This document shows positions 1-7,492 of a stretch of DNA of 24,515 bases, piece after piece. Numbering within the stretch: position 1 is the stretch's first letter; every line of letters starts with the position of its first letter. The notes under the pieces were generated by a model. That model saw only the letters and a program-made list of their open reading frames with translations, was not told where the DNA came from and searched no databases. The stretch is from Candidatus Aerophobus profundus SCGC AAA252-L23 (GTDB taxonomy: Bacteria > Aerophobota > Aerophobia > Aerophobales > Aerophobaceae): positions 11,595 through 36,109 of the forward strand of contig AQRW01000170.1 in NCBI GenBank assembly GCA_000402295.1, written 5' to 3'. The translations under genes were made by a program, and so were the position numbers.

Positions 1-1
1 A

Positions 2-142
2 ATATTACCGGAATACCTTAGAGTTTTTCATGATTATGATATTCTTATTTATGGTTCAATTCTCCTGCTTATTATGATTTTTCTTCCCGAAGGCTTGCTA
101 CCCAGTCTATTTGATTTGCTCAGGAAGAAAAGGACAGTCTGA
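2..142 (+). CDS. livM: Branched-chain amino-acid ABC permease LivM, C-terminal fragment
   Basis: Frame 2 is open from the window edge and ends at TGA 140-142, giving 46 residues. The piece has a hydrophobic segment (IYGSILLLIMIF) followed by PEGLLPSLFDLLRKKR. This is the usual LivM ending: a last membrane helix, then a Pro-x-Gly-Leu motif and a basic tail. The livG and livF ATPases follow 43 bp downstream, as in most liv operons, which supports the call. The protein would form the inner-membrane channel of a high-affinity branched-chain amino-acid or related importer. Only the tail is visible, so the substrate cannot be judged, and the N-terminal part lies outside the window. Confidence 0.75.
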   Translation: MLPEYLRVFHDYDILIYGSILLLIMIFLPEGLLPSLFDLLRKKRTV

Positions 143-185
143 TTCTCTGGTAGATTTACTTCTTTGAGCAAAAAAAGAGAGAGAT

Positions 186-986
186 ATGATGGTAGTTACG
201 GACGATCTACTGAACGTGGTAAATCTAAAGAAGCAGTTTGGAGGAATATTGGCCTTGACCAAAGTGAATTTCAAAGTTAGAAAAGGTCAAATAAAAGCGC
301 TTATCGGGCCTAATGGTGCCGGCAAGACTACTATTTTCAATCTCATTTCCGGTCTTTACCTTCCCACCGCGGGGCGGATATACTTCAAGGGAATCCAGAT
401 TGATGGGTTACCTCCCTATACTATTGCCCAGAAAGGAATTTCCCGTAGTTTTCAGAATGTGCATATTTTTGGGAACATGTCAGTATGGGAAAATGTGATG
501 GTAGGATGTCACTGCCGAACTAAGGCAGGGATTCTGGAGGCTATTTTTTCTTCCCGGCGGGCCCGGGATGAGGAAAAGATAATTCGAAAGCGCTCCATGG
601 AAATGCTCGAGTTCACTGGTTTGAAGGATCGAGCCTTTAAAGAGGCAGCTAATCTCACTTTTCAGGAGCAAAGATTGGTGGAATTTGCCCGGGCTCTGGC
701 TACCCAGCCCGATCTTCTCCTTCTTGATGAACCAGCCTCCGGCCTTAATGTTCGTGAAGCCAAAGAAATGGCCCGATTTATTCTCCGAATTCGAGATAGA
801 GGAATTACTGTTTTCCTGGTGGAGCACGTTATGGATCTGGTTATGGAGATATCGGATGAGGTGGCCGTTCTTAACTCGGGCGAAATTATTGCCGAAGGAA
901 CTCCGAAACAGGTGCAGAATGATGAGCGAGTGATTTCTGCTTATCTGGGTGAGGAAACAGAGAATGCTGAAGATAAGGAATCTTAA
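186..986 (+). CDS. livG: Branched-chain amino-acid ABC transporter ATPase LivG
   Basis: A 266-residue cytoplasmic ATPase that would power import together with LivF. Walker A (GPNGAGKT) lies at residues 41-48, the Q-loop (RSFQN) near 87-91, Walker B (LLLLDEPASGL) at 177-187 and the H-loop His at 214. The stretch AEGTPKQV with a C-terminal AYLG is typical of the LivG/LivF family. The ABC signature, at residues 157-163, reads LTFQEQR; the expected form is LTFGQQR, so the signature glycine is replaced. A purine-rich stretch (AGAGAGA) precedes the start. The ATG is doubled, so the first or second Met could be used. livF overlaps its 3' end. Identity as LivG is secure; whether the altered signature lowers activity is unknown. 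Confidence 0.93.
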   Translation: MMVVTDDLLNVVNLKKQFGGILALTKVNFKVRKGQIKALIGPNGAGKTTIFNLISGLYLPTAGRIYFKGIQIDGLPPYTIAQKGISRSFQNVHIFGNMSVWENVMVGCHCRTKAGILEAIFSSRRARDEEKIIRKRSMEMLEFTGLKDRAFKEAANLTFQEQRLVEFARALATQPDLLLLDEPASGLNVREAKEMARFILRIRDRGITVFLVEHVMDLVMEISDEVAVLNSGEIIAEGTPKQVQNDERVISAYLGEETENAEDKES

Positions 987-1698
987 GAGCTACTATGGTA
1001 GTCTACAGGCTTTGAAGGGAGTTTCCCTTCATATAGAGAAGAACGAGATAGTAGCTTTGATTGGAGCTAATGGGGCTGGCAAAAGTACTTTGCTCCATTC
1101 TATTGTCGGTCTTATATCTCGCAAGGAGGGAGAGATTTATTTCGGCCAGCAGGATATTATTCAGTGTTCTCCTCGGGAAATAGTTATCCGAGGAATTAGT
1201 TTGATTCCTGAGGGAAGGCAATTATTCAGTCCTATGACGGTGAGGGATAATCTTATGTTGGGTGCTTATCAGCGTTACAGAAAAGGAGATCGGGGAAAGA
1301 TTAGAGAGGATCTGGAGGAGATCTTAGGGCGTTTTCCCATTTTGAGGAAACGGGAAAAGCAAATGGCGGGAACTCTTAGCGGTGGGGAACAGCAAATGCT
1401 GGCTATTGGACGAGCGCTTATGTCCAGACCTCGACTTCTTTTGCTGGACGAGCCTTCTCTGGGACTTGCTCCCTTGATAGCCGCAGAAATATTCCGTATT
1501 ATTTCCCATCTGTGCCAGGAGGAGACTACCGTTCTTTTAGTGGAACAGAATGTTCGGGCTGCTCTAAAGATTGCTGACCGGGCCTATGTAATTGAAACAG
1601 GAAAGATTGTACTGGAAGGTACTCCTGAGGAACTTTTAGGGAACAAGGAAATAAAAAGAGCCTATCTGGGTAAGGGTTACCGGGAAATCTGGGAGTAG
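964..1698 (+). CDS. livF: Branched-chain amino-acid ABC transporter ATPase LivF
   Basis: The second ATPase of the liv importer, 244 residues from ATG 964. An in-frame ATG at 949 also exists, but 964 has a GAGG site about 10 bases upstream and gives the usual LivF beginning (MLKIRNLKSYYG). Walker A (GANGAGKS) is at residues 34-41, the LivF hallmark EGRQLF at 83-88, a canonical LSGGEQ signature at 138-143, Walker B LLLLDEP at 158-164, and LVEQN in the H-loop region. The C-terminus ends in the expected RAYLG plus a short tail. It overlaps livG by 23 bp, so the two are translationally coupled. Unlike the LivG here, all catalytic motifs are intact. Confidence 0.94.
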   Translation: MLKIRNLKSYYGSLQALKGVSLHIEKNEIVALIGANGAGKSTLLHSIVGLISRKEGEIYFGQQDIIQCSPREIVIRGISLIPEGRQLFSPMTVRDNLMLGAYQRYRKGDRGKIREDLEEILGRFPILRKREKQMAGTLSGGEQQMLAIGRALMSRPRLLLLDEPSLGLAPLIAAEIFRIISHLCQEETTVLLVEQNVRAALKIADRAYVIETGKIVLEGTPEELLGNKEIKRAYLGKGYREIWE

Positions 1699-1735
1699 AA
1701 GAGGATAGGCTAAGAGAAAGGAGGGTTGAAGATAA

Positions 1736-2992
1736 ATGCCCATCTGGAACAAGCAGTTTGAATGTATGAGCCGGGAAGAGCAAAGTCAGTTGCAACTGGA
1801 ACGACTCCAAATTACTCTAAATCGGGCCCATCGAAGTGTAGCCTATTATAAGAAGCTATTCGACAAAATGGGAATTATCCCGGAAAGGGTGGAGTCACTT
1901 TCCGAACTGCCCAAAATACCCTTTAGCAATAGATCCGCTCTTCATCAGAGCTATCCTTACGGGATGTTTGCTCTACCTCTCCGGGAGGTGGTCAGGCTTG
2001 AAGGGACAACTGGTTCTATGGGGGAGCCCCTGGTGGTGGGATATACCAGCAATGACATTAAGCATTGGACGGAGGTTAGTGCCAGAGTTCTCTCGGCCGG
2101 GGGAGTAACTCGAGAAGATGTGGTTCAGATCTGTTTTGATTACGATCTCTTCGGCGGTGGACTTGGCTTCATATACGGAGCAGAATTGATCGGTGCCTCG
2201 GTTATCCCGGGATCTTATCGGGATCCTCTCGGGCAGATAATGATTATGCAGGACTATCGAACTACGGCTCTGGTATCTACTCAGGGATTTGCTCTCAGAC
2301 TGGCTGCAGCAATGAGGAAAAGGGGCATTGCTCCAGCTAGCCTTCAGCTTAGGATCGGTCTTTTTATTTGTGAGCCAGACTCGGCAAAAATTATTCAAAA
2401 GATTGAGGATGGCTGGCGAATTACCGCTACCGAAAATTACAGCCTGGCGGAAATGGCTGGCCCTCCCGTAGCTGCTGAATGTGAGGTCAGGCAGGGATTA
2501 CACATTTTTGAGGATCAGTTCATTGCCGAAATTGTGAATCCTGTGAGTGGAAAGGTACTTCCTCCAGGTAAGGAAGGTGAACTTGTGCTCACTACTATTG
2601 CTAAAGAGGCTTTCCCTCTTATTCGCTATCGAACCGGGGATATCACTGTTCTGATAGAGGAGCCTTGCTCCTGTGGTCGGACTTCCCGGCGCATAAAGAA
2701 AATATTGGGTAGAACTGATGATATGATTTTGGTCAACGGAATAAGAATTTTCCCCGCCCAAATAGAAAAAATTCTTACCGAAATTGAAGGAACCGAATCC
2801 CGTTATCATCTTACTGTAGATAGAAGTGAACCTGAAGACTTACTGGAGATCCGAGTGGAGGTATCGGAGCGGATTTTCTTTGATGAGTTCAAGAAACTCC
2901 AGGAGCTCAAGCTAAAGGTAGAGAGTGAAATCTACCATCGGCTGGGAGTCAGAGCCAGCGCAAGATTAGTGGAACCCCATACCCTAAATTAA
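1736..2992 (+). CDS. Phenylacetate-CoA ligase-like adenylating enzyme, lacking the C-terminal A10 segment
   Basis: A 418-residue member of the PaaK group of acyl-CoA ligases, which activate aryl acids with ATP and CoA. A strong AGGAGG site (from 1720) sets the start. Visible motifs are the P-loop (EGTTGSMGEP, 89-98), A5 YSLAEMAGPPVAAECE (235-250), A7 YRTGDI (298-303), CSCGRTSRRIKKILGRTDD (311-329) and the PaaK C-domain signature VNGIRIFPAQIE (333-344). The family normally ends in LVEPGxLPRxEGKxxRV with the catalytic A10 lysine. Here the protein stops at LVEPHTLN, so about 15 residues including that lysine are missing, and an interspersed repeat begins at the stop codon. Location after livGF suggests an aryl-acid or amino-acid degradation operon. 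Adenylation activity is doubtful. Confidence 0.88.
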   Translation: MPIWNKQFECMSREEQSQLQLERLQITLNRAHRSVAYYKKLFDKMGIIPERVESLSELPKIPFSNRSALHQSYPYGMFALPLREVVRLEGTTGSMGEPLVVGYTSNDIKHWTEVSARVLSAGGVTREDVVQICFDYDLFGGGLGFIYGAELIGASVIPGSYRDPLGQIMIMQDYRTTALVSTQGFALRLAAAMRKRGIAPASLQLRIGLFICEPDSAKIIQKIEDGWRITATENYSLAEMAGPPVAAECEVRQGLHIFEDQFIAEIVNPVSGKVLPPGKEGELVLTTIAKEAFPLIRYRTGDITVLIEEPCSCGRTSRRIKKILGRTDDMILVNGIRIFPAQIEKILTEIEGTESRYHLTVDRSEPEDLLEIRVEVSERIFFDEFKKLQELKLKVESEIYHRLGVRASARLVEPHTLN

Positions 2993-3015
2993 AAGAGAAC
3001 CGTCCCCTTTTTTCA
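2989..3015. repeat. Interspersed GAACCGTCCCC-type repeat
   Basis: The bases AAAAGAGAACCGTCCCC followed by a T-run begin at the stop codon of the ligase gene. Its complement, GGGGACGGTTCTC, is a sequence I know from intergenic dispersed repeats in many bacterial genomes, often near REP-associated transposases. Only one copy is present in this window, so the repeat status rests on prior knowledge rather than on copies seen here. Confidence 0.5.
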
Positions 3016-3056
3016 ACGATGATTGACAAAGAAGGCAGTTTAATTACAATTTGCAT

Positions 3057-3096
3057 GAGATTGCTACGTCTGCTTTCTCAGCAGGCTCGCAATGAC
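3057..3096. repeat. REP-like element (GAGATTGC ... CTCGCAATGAC)
   Basis: The segment begins GAGATTGCTACGTC, contains a small hairpin (CTGCT/AGCAG) and ends CTCGCAATGACGG. It matches the layout of a widespread bacterial dispersed repeat (GAGATTGC, variable hairpin, CTCGCAATGAC). It lies in the 198-bp gap between the ligase and the homocysteine operon. Only one copy is in the window. Confidence 0.55.
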
Positions 3097-3190
3097 GGAG
3101 GTGGGTAGGGGAAGCTTTAGCCTCCCTTTCCTTGTTTGCTTTTGAGTATTCCGGATAAATACACTGTGTTGTAGATGAGAGGAGGCAGGA

Positions 3191-4372
3191 ATGGCTAAGA
3201 CTATAGATGAGATAAATGAACGGATAAGGAAAGGCCAGGTAGTAGTGGTAACGGCCGAAGAAATGATTGACCTGGTAGAGGAAGAGGGAATTAAGAAAGC
3301 GGCCCAGAAAGTAGATGTAGTTACCACAGCCACCTTTGGACCTATGTGCTCATCAGGAGTTTTTATTAATTTTGGTCATTCTTCTCCCAAAATAAAAGTT
3401 GAGAAAGTATGGCTAAACGAAGTTCCCGCTTATGCCGGGCTGGCGGCTGTTGACGTGTATTTGGGAGCTGCGGAACTTCAGGAGAGAGATCCGGCCAATA
3501 GAGTTTATCCGGGCGAATTTAGGTATGGGGGTGGTCATGTAATTGAAGATTTGGTAGCCGGAAAAGATATTAATTTAAAAGCTACTGCTTACGGGACTGA
3601 TTGTTATCCCCGTAAGGAACTGGAGACAATAGTAAATATTAAGGATTTAAATGAGGTGACCCTCTTTAATCCAAGAAACGGGTATCAGAATTATAATGTG
3701 GCGGTGAATACATCTGATAGAGTGATTTATACCTATATGGGTTTACTTGAACCTCATTTGGGCAATGCTAATTACTGTAGTGCTGGTCAGCTTTCCCCAC
3801 TTCTTAATGATCCCCTTTACGAGGTGATAGGAATAGGGACTCGGATTTTTCTGGGGGGAGGAGTGGGGTATATCGCTTGGTGGGGTACTCAGCATAACCC
3901 GGGTGTGAAGCGGGGAGATAATGAAGTTCCTCGGGTAGGGGCTGGAACTATGGCTACTATTGGAGATGCCAAAATGATGAACCCCAAATATCTCCGAGGA
4001 ACCAGTATGAGGGGATACGGAGTTACCCTCTCAGTAGGTCTGGGGGTTCCCATTCCTGTTCTTAATGAAAGGGTAGCTAAATTCACCGCGGTGAGAGATG
4101 AGGAAATTTATGCTCCCATTGTTGATTATAGTCAAGAGACAAATCAATTTCTGGGAGAGGTGAACTATAAACAGTTAAGATCTGGGAAAGCTATTATTGG
4201 AGGAAAAGAAGTTTCTACCGGGGGAATCTCCAGCTATAAAAAAGCTCGAGAGATTGCGGAAATTCTAAAGAAATGGATCAAAAAAGGCAAATTCTTCCTT
4301 ACTCAGTCAGTTGCCAAATTCCCGGGCAAGGAAAGTGAATACGTCTTCCGACCTCTTAGGGAAAGGAGATAG
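3191..4372 (+). CDS. DUF39 homocysteine biosynthesis protein (L-aspartate semialdehyde sulfurtransferase, large component)
   Basis: A 393-residue DUF39 (HcyBio) family protein. In methanogens this family, together with a NIL-ferredoxin, makes homocysteine from aspartate semialdehyde and a sulfide source, independently of O-acylhomoserine. Conserved blocks visible are TFGPMCSSG with Cys53, AYGTDCYPR with Cys138, NANYCSAGQ, and the glycine-rich GTRIFLGGGVGYIAWWGTQH. Cysteines 53 and 138 are the natural persulfide-carrier candidates. The protein ends soon after the core domain and lacks the CBS pair carried by some archaeal forms. GAGGAGGCAGGA precedes the ATG. The NIL-ferredoxin starts 2 bp after its stop, and the pairing makes the assignment strong. 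Reaction direction and sulfur donor are inferred from the family. Confidence 0.9.
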   Translation: MAKTIDEINERIRKGQVVVVTAEEMIDLVEEEGIKKAAQKVDVVTTATFGPMCSSGVFINFGHSSPKIKVEKVWLNEVPAYAGLAAVDVYLGAAELQERDPANRVYPGEFRYGGGHVIEDLVAGKDINLKATAYGTDCYPRKELETIVNIKDLNEVTLFNPRNGYQNYNVAVNTSDRVIYTYMGLLEPHLGNANYCSAGQLSPLLNDPLYEVIGIGTRIFLGGGVGYIAWWGTQHNPGVKRGDNEVPRVGAGTMATIGDAKMMNPKYLRGTSMRGYGVTLSVGLGVPIPVLNERVAKFTAVRDEEIYAPIVDYSQETNQFLGEVNYKQLRSGKAIIGGKEVSTGGISSYKKAREIAEILKKWIKKGKFFLTQSVAKFPGKESEYVFRPLRERR

Positions 4373-4374
4373 AA

Positions 4375-4785
4375 ATGGCTAAGCGAACACTGGTTTTGAG
4401 GTTTCCGCCCCATCTGGTCAACGAGCCGATAACTTATCGATTGGTAAAAGACTATGGTCTGGCTATTAATATTTTGTCAGCCAGGGTTAAACCTCAGGAG
4501 GAAGGAAATGTGGTCATCGGCGTAGAAGGAGAGAAGACTAAGATCGAAGAAGGGGTGGACTATCTGAAAAGACTGGGAGTGAGAATTCAACCACTGGTTC
4601 AAGATATTCTCTGGAATCAGGAAAAATGCACCCACTGCACTCTTTGTATTCCCTTATGCCCAACTGAGGCCTTTATTCTGAACCGGGAAAGTATGGAGGT
4701 TAGTTTTGATAAGGAGAGGTGCATTGCCTGCGGACTCTGTGTTAAGATATGTCCTTACCATGCCTTGGAACTTCTTTTGGGATAA
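4375..4785 (+). CDS. NIL-domain ferredoxin, partner of the DUF39 sulfurtransferase
   Basis: A 136-residue two-part protein. Residues 1-75 form a NIL domain (ligand-binding ferredoxin-like fold), beginning TLVLRFPPHLVNEPI. The rest carries two [4Fe-4S] motifs, CTHCTLCIPLCP and CIACGLCVKICP. This layout equals the small component of the archaeal homocysteine-forming system, where it supplies electrons for sulfur transfer onto aspartate semialdehyde. It starts 2 bp after the DUF39 gene with GGAGA just upstream, so the two are co-translated. The stop overlaps the next start as TAATG. Everything expected is intact. Confidence in the domains is very high, and in the role high because of the neighbour. 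Confidence 0.92.
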   Translation: MAKRTLVLRFPPHLVNEPITYRLVKDYGLAINILSARVKPQEEGNVVIGVEGEKTKIEEGVDYLKRLGVRIQPLVQDILWNQEKCTHCTLCIPLCPTEAFILNRESMEVSFDKERCIACGLCVKICPYHALELLLG

Positions 4786-5381
4786 TGAATGAGAAGGGTA
4801 AGTTAAGGATAATGGCTTTGTTTGGTAGTCCTCGGCGGGGGGGTAATACAGATATATTACTGGAGGAAGTTCTCAGAGGAATAGGGCAAAAAGAAGTTGA
4901 AATTCAAAAAATATATCCGGCAGAGCTAAATATCTCTCCCTGCCGGGAATGTCGGAAATGTGAAGAGAGAGGCAAATGTGTGATAAGTGATCAGATGCAG
5001 GAGATTTATTCCAAGCTTCTAACAACGGATGCCATCATTTTAGCTTCTCCTATTTTTTTTTATGGTCTAACGGCCCAGACCAAGGCTTTTGTAGATAGAT
5101 GTCAAGCTCTCTGGGCCAGGAGATATATTCTGAAGATGGAAAGCGGGCGAAAGGCCAGAGCTAAAGGTTGGTTTGTGGCGGTGGGTGCTACTCGAGGAGC
5201 ACGACTATTTCAAGGAGCCGCTCTTACGGTAAAGTATTTTTTTGATGCCTTCGCTGCTGAGTATGTGGGAGAGTTGTTTTTCTCAGGGATAGAAAAGAAG
5301 GAGGAAATACTCTCTCGTCCTGCGGCTCTCCAGCAAGCTTTCGAATTAGGAAAGCAAATAACGAAGGGTATTAGTAGGTGA
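4785..5381 (+). CDS. Flavodoxin-like NADPH-dependent FMN reductase / iron-sulfur flavoprotein
   Basis: A 198-residue protein starting at the ATG that overlaps the ferredoxin stop by one base. A longer open frame to 4749 would run back into the ferredoxin gene and is less likely. Residues 14-22 (GSPRRGGNT) are the FMN phosphate loop of the flavodoxin fold. CRECRKCEERGKC (Cys53, 56, 59, 65) is the cysteine cluster of iron-sulfur flavoproteins, and ASPIFFYGLTAQTKAFVDR is the flavin-contact region with the conserved Asp-Arg. It could pass electrons to the ferredoxin and DUF39 pair. That link is inferred only from tight coupling, since such flavoproteins occur in many redox contexts. Confidence 0.85.
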   Translation: MNEKGKLRIMALFGSPRRGGNTDILLEEVLRGIGQKEVEIQKIYPAELNISPCRECRKCEERGKCVISDQMQEIYSKLLTTDAIILASPIFFYGLTAQTKAFVDRCQALWARRYILKMESGRKARAKGWFVAVGATRGARLFQGAALTVKYFFDAFAAEYVGELFFSGIEKKEEILSRPAALQQAFELGKQITKGISR

Positions 5382-5409
5382 TGTGAGACGTGCGTGTTTG
5401 ACTAAGTAG

Positions 5410-5437
5410 CACTCTTTGATTAGGATAATTAAGAGTG
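5410..5437 (+). terminator. Weak hairpin after the flavoprotein gene
   Basis: CACTCTT (5410-5416) and AAGAGTG (5431-5437) form a perfect 7-bp stem with a 14-base loop in the 94-bp gap before the pyrF-like gene. No clean T-run follows, so it may be a weak terminator, an mRNA-stability element or chance. Confidence 0.25.
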
Positions 5438-5475
5438 GTGGATTTGTTTAAGCAAATTCGTCAAAGAAGAAACTT

Positions 5476-6213
5476 ATGTTTTCACTTGACTGTGGCTTAA
5501 TTCCGGCTTGTGATGTTAATTCCCTGGACAAACTCCAGAGTTTAATAAGAGTGACTTCCCGGGTAGAAGGGGTAGTGGGATACAAAATTGGTTTTATGTT
5601 AGCTTTGAAGTTCTCCCTGGGTAAAGTGGTAGAGACTATCAGGGAATATACTAATTTGCCCATTATCTATGATCATCAGAAAGCTGGTACCGACATTCCG
5701 GAAATGGCGGCTCCCTTTGCCCGGATTTGCCGGGAAGCCGGTGTTAACAATGTAATCATCTTTCCTCAAGCTGGTCCTGAAAGCGAGGTCGCTTTTATTA
5801 AAGAAATCCAAAATCAAGGGATGATTCCTATTGTGGGAGGGGAGATGACCCATCCTAAGTATCTAAAAAAGGAAGGTGGTTTCCTGAATGATGATGCTCC
5901 CGGGCAGATCTTCAAAATAGCCGCTCTCGAGGGAGTAAAATATTTTGTTCTTCCGGGTAATAGGCCTGAATCAATTAGTCAATATCTTCCTTTGCTGGAT
6001 GAGTTGGGGGGAAAGACGAGACTGCTGTTACCGGGTTTGGGACGGCAGGGAGGATATTTGGAGAGAGTATTCCAGGTGACGGGAGTTAGGCCAACCTATT
6101 TTATTGTAGGTTCAACTATATACAACTCGCAAGATATGAAAAAGACAGTTCGAGAAATTTGCCGCCGGATTTTCCGACTTAAGGTACAGAAAAGAGATGA
6201 GACCAGAGATTGA
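5476..6213 (+). CDS. pyrF: Orotidine 5'-phosphate decarboxylase-like protein (divergent)
   Basis: A 245-residue TIM-barrel protein of the OMP decarboxylase superfamily, proposed to convert OMP to UMP in pyrimidine synthesis. Visible family features are IPACDV near the start (first Asp), YKIGF at 36-40 (substrate Lys), the signature DHQKAGTDIP at 66-75, and a C-terminal LLLPGLGRQGG phosphate loop. The canonical active site is D-x-K-x-x-D; here it is D66-HQ-K69-AGT-D73, with one extra residue on each side of the lysine. The frame overlaps pyrE by 17 bp, strongly supporting a pyrimidine role. The ribosome site is weak (AAAGAAG). An alternative is a paralogous decarboxylase of the same fold, but the pyrE coupling makes this less likely. 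Confidence 0.8.
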   Translation: MFSLDCGLIPACDVNSLDKLQSLIRVTSRVEGVVGYKIGFMLALKFSLGKVVETIREYTNLPIIYDHQKAGTDIPEMAAPFARICREAGVNNVIIFPQAGPESEVAFIKEIQNQGMIPIVGGEMTHPKYLKKEGGFLNDDAPGQIFKIAALEGVKYFVLPGNRPESISQYLPLLDELGGKTRLLLPGLGRQGGYLERVFQVTGVRPTYFIVGSTIYNSQDMKKTVREICRRIFRLKVQKRDETRD

Positions 6214-6853
6214 AAAAATTGTTTCTCTTTTACTCTGGAAAACCGGAGCGATAAAGGTTTCCCCGAAGAATCCTTTTAGACTAACTTCCGGAAACTACAG
6301 TCCTTTATATGTTAATTGCCGGGTGCTTATCTCTCACCAAGCAGCCAGAGAAATCGTTACCGGGTGCGCCTACTGGTTGTACGAAACTGAAAACTTACAT
6401 GTTGATTATATTGCCGGTGGGGAAACCGCGGGTATTCCCTTTGCGGCCTGGTTAGCCGAAAAAACAGCTCTTCCTTTTATATATCTGAGAAAACAGCCTA
6501 AAGGACATGGTCTTTTCTCACAAATTGAGGGTCAGGTTAAAGCAGGCAGTACCGTATTACTTTATGAGGATCTGATTACTGACGGGGGGAGTAAATTAAG
6601 ATTTTTTGAGGCAATAAGAAGAGCTAACTGCAGAATTGATAAATGCCTGGTGGTTTTTGATAGAGAACAAGGGGGTAGAGAACTTTTACAACAGGAAAAA
6701 GTAACTCTTTTTTCTCTGACCAATCTTAGCTCCTGTTTGAAGGCAGGGTTAGAGAAGGACTACCTTAACAGTGAAGAATTGGTTTTGATTAATGAGTATT
6801 TAATAAATCCCCGGCTCTGGCACCAGAAGCGAGGATATTCATTTGTGAAATAG
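6197..6853 (+). CDS. pyrE: Orotate phosphoribosyltransferase
   Basis: A 218-residue type I phosphoribosyltransferase that joins orotate to PRPP to make OMP. Residues 27-36 (FRLTSGNYSP) match the OPRT N-terminal FxLxSGxxS motif. Residues 98-105 (RKQPKGHG) correspond to the mobile catalytic loop, and VLLYEDLITDGGSK (120-133) is the PRPP-binding loop, with Glu-Asp where the family has ED or VD. It starts inside the pyrF-like gene, so the last two steps of UMP synthesis are translationally coupled. The C-terminus is slightly longer than usual but unremarkable. Assignment is firm; the exact start could be debated because the Shine-Dalgarno site is poor. Confidence 0.9.
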   Translation: MRPEIEKIVSLLLWKTGAIKVSPKNPFRLTSGNYSPLYVNCRVLISHQAAREIVTGCAYWLYETENLHVDYIAGGETAGIPFAAWLAEKTALPFIYLRKQPKGHGLFSQIEGQVKAGSTVLLYEDLITDGGSKLRFFEAIRRANCRIDKCLVVFDREQGGRELLQQEKVTLFSLTNLSSCLKAGLEKDYLNSEELVLINEYLINPRLWHQKRGYSFVK

Positions 6854-6910
6854 AAAAGATCTAATAATCTGCGAGTTGTGAGAGAAAATGATGGGGAGGG
6901 CTGGTCTAAA

Positions 6911-7330
6911 ATGACAGAGGGTAAAGTTATACTGAAAATAAAAAAGCTGGAGAAAAGCTTCGGAGGTCTCAAAGCAGTGGACCGATGTTCTATAGAGGTA
7001 AAAGAGGAATCTATTACCGGTTTGATGGGTCCCAACGGAGCCGGCAAGACCACCTTTTTTAATCTTATTACTGGTTTTTATAAGTCAGACAAAGGGGAGA
7101 TTTGGTTTTATGAGGAGGAGATAACTAGTCTTCCCGTCCATAAGGTTGTTAGAAAGGGGATTGGTCGGACTTTTCAGATCCCGCGGGAACTTAGAGAGAT
7201 GACTGTGTTGGAGAATCTTATGCTGGTTTCTGAAAATCAGAAAGGGGAATATATTTGGAATTCTCTTTTTCGCTCCAGATTAGTCCGGGATCAGGAGCGG
7301 TATATCCGGGACAAAGCCCTGGATGTGCTT
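6911..7330 (+). pseudogene. Truncated second livG-type ATPase
   Basis: From ATG 6911 (GGGGAGGG upstream; an in-frame GTG lies at 6878) the frame encodes the first 140 residues of a LivG-like ATPase. It has Walker A GPNGAGKTT, the LivG insert ending in VRKGIGRTFQIPRELREMTVLENLML, and the helix RYIRDKALDVL. Homology stops at about 7330, before the signature, Walker B and H-loop. The frame runs on to 7444, but this tail is the antisense of a binding-protein gene and is not native sequence. The product would lack ATP hydrolysis. It is distinct from the complete livG at the left end, so it may belong to another liv operon that was broken here. Confidence 0.85.
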
Positions 7331-7492
7331 TACTCCCAGAGCTGCTCCGTTGAAAATAGGTGGGCCGTAAGGAGCCAAACCACCGGTAAAAGACAGAAGC
7401 CCTCCGATTTTGAGGATTTGCTGGGTTCCACCGGCAGTGACTAAACCAAGTGATAGCGTCAAAATTATCAATAAGACTAACATTTTCTTCAT
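7322..7492 (-). pseudogene. 5' fragment of a branched-chain amino-acid binding protein gene (livK/livJ type)
   Basis: On the minus strand, a perfect Shine-Dalgarno site (AAAGGAGGT, about 7500-7508) precedes an ATG at 7492. The product starts with a clear signal peptide (MKKMLVLLIILTLSLGLV) followed by QQILKIGGLLSFTGGLAPYG and NGAALGVKHI. This is the standard start of a periplasmic type I binding protein of the Liv family. Similarity ends at about residue 57 (base 7322), where the antisense of the truncated livG begins, so about 85% of the gene is absent. The intact start and leader suggest it was functional until recently, or that the junction is an assembly artefact. Confidence 0.85.

Noticed and set aside
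480..827. Long minus-strand open frame within livG
   Set aside because: Antisense to a clear ATPase with all motifs; no ribosome site or family features.
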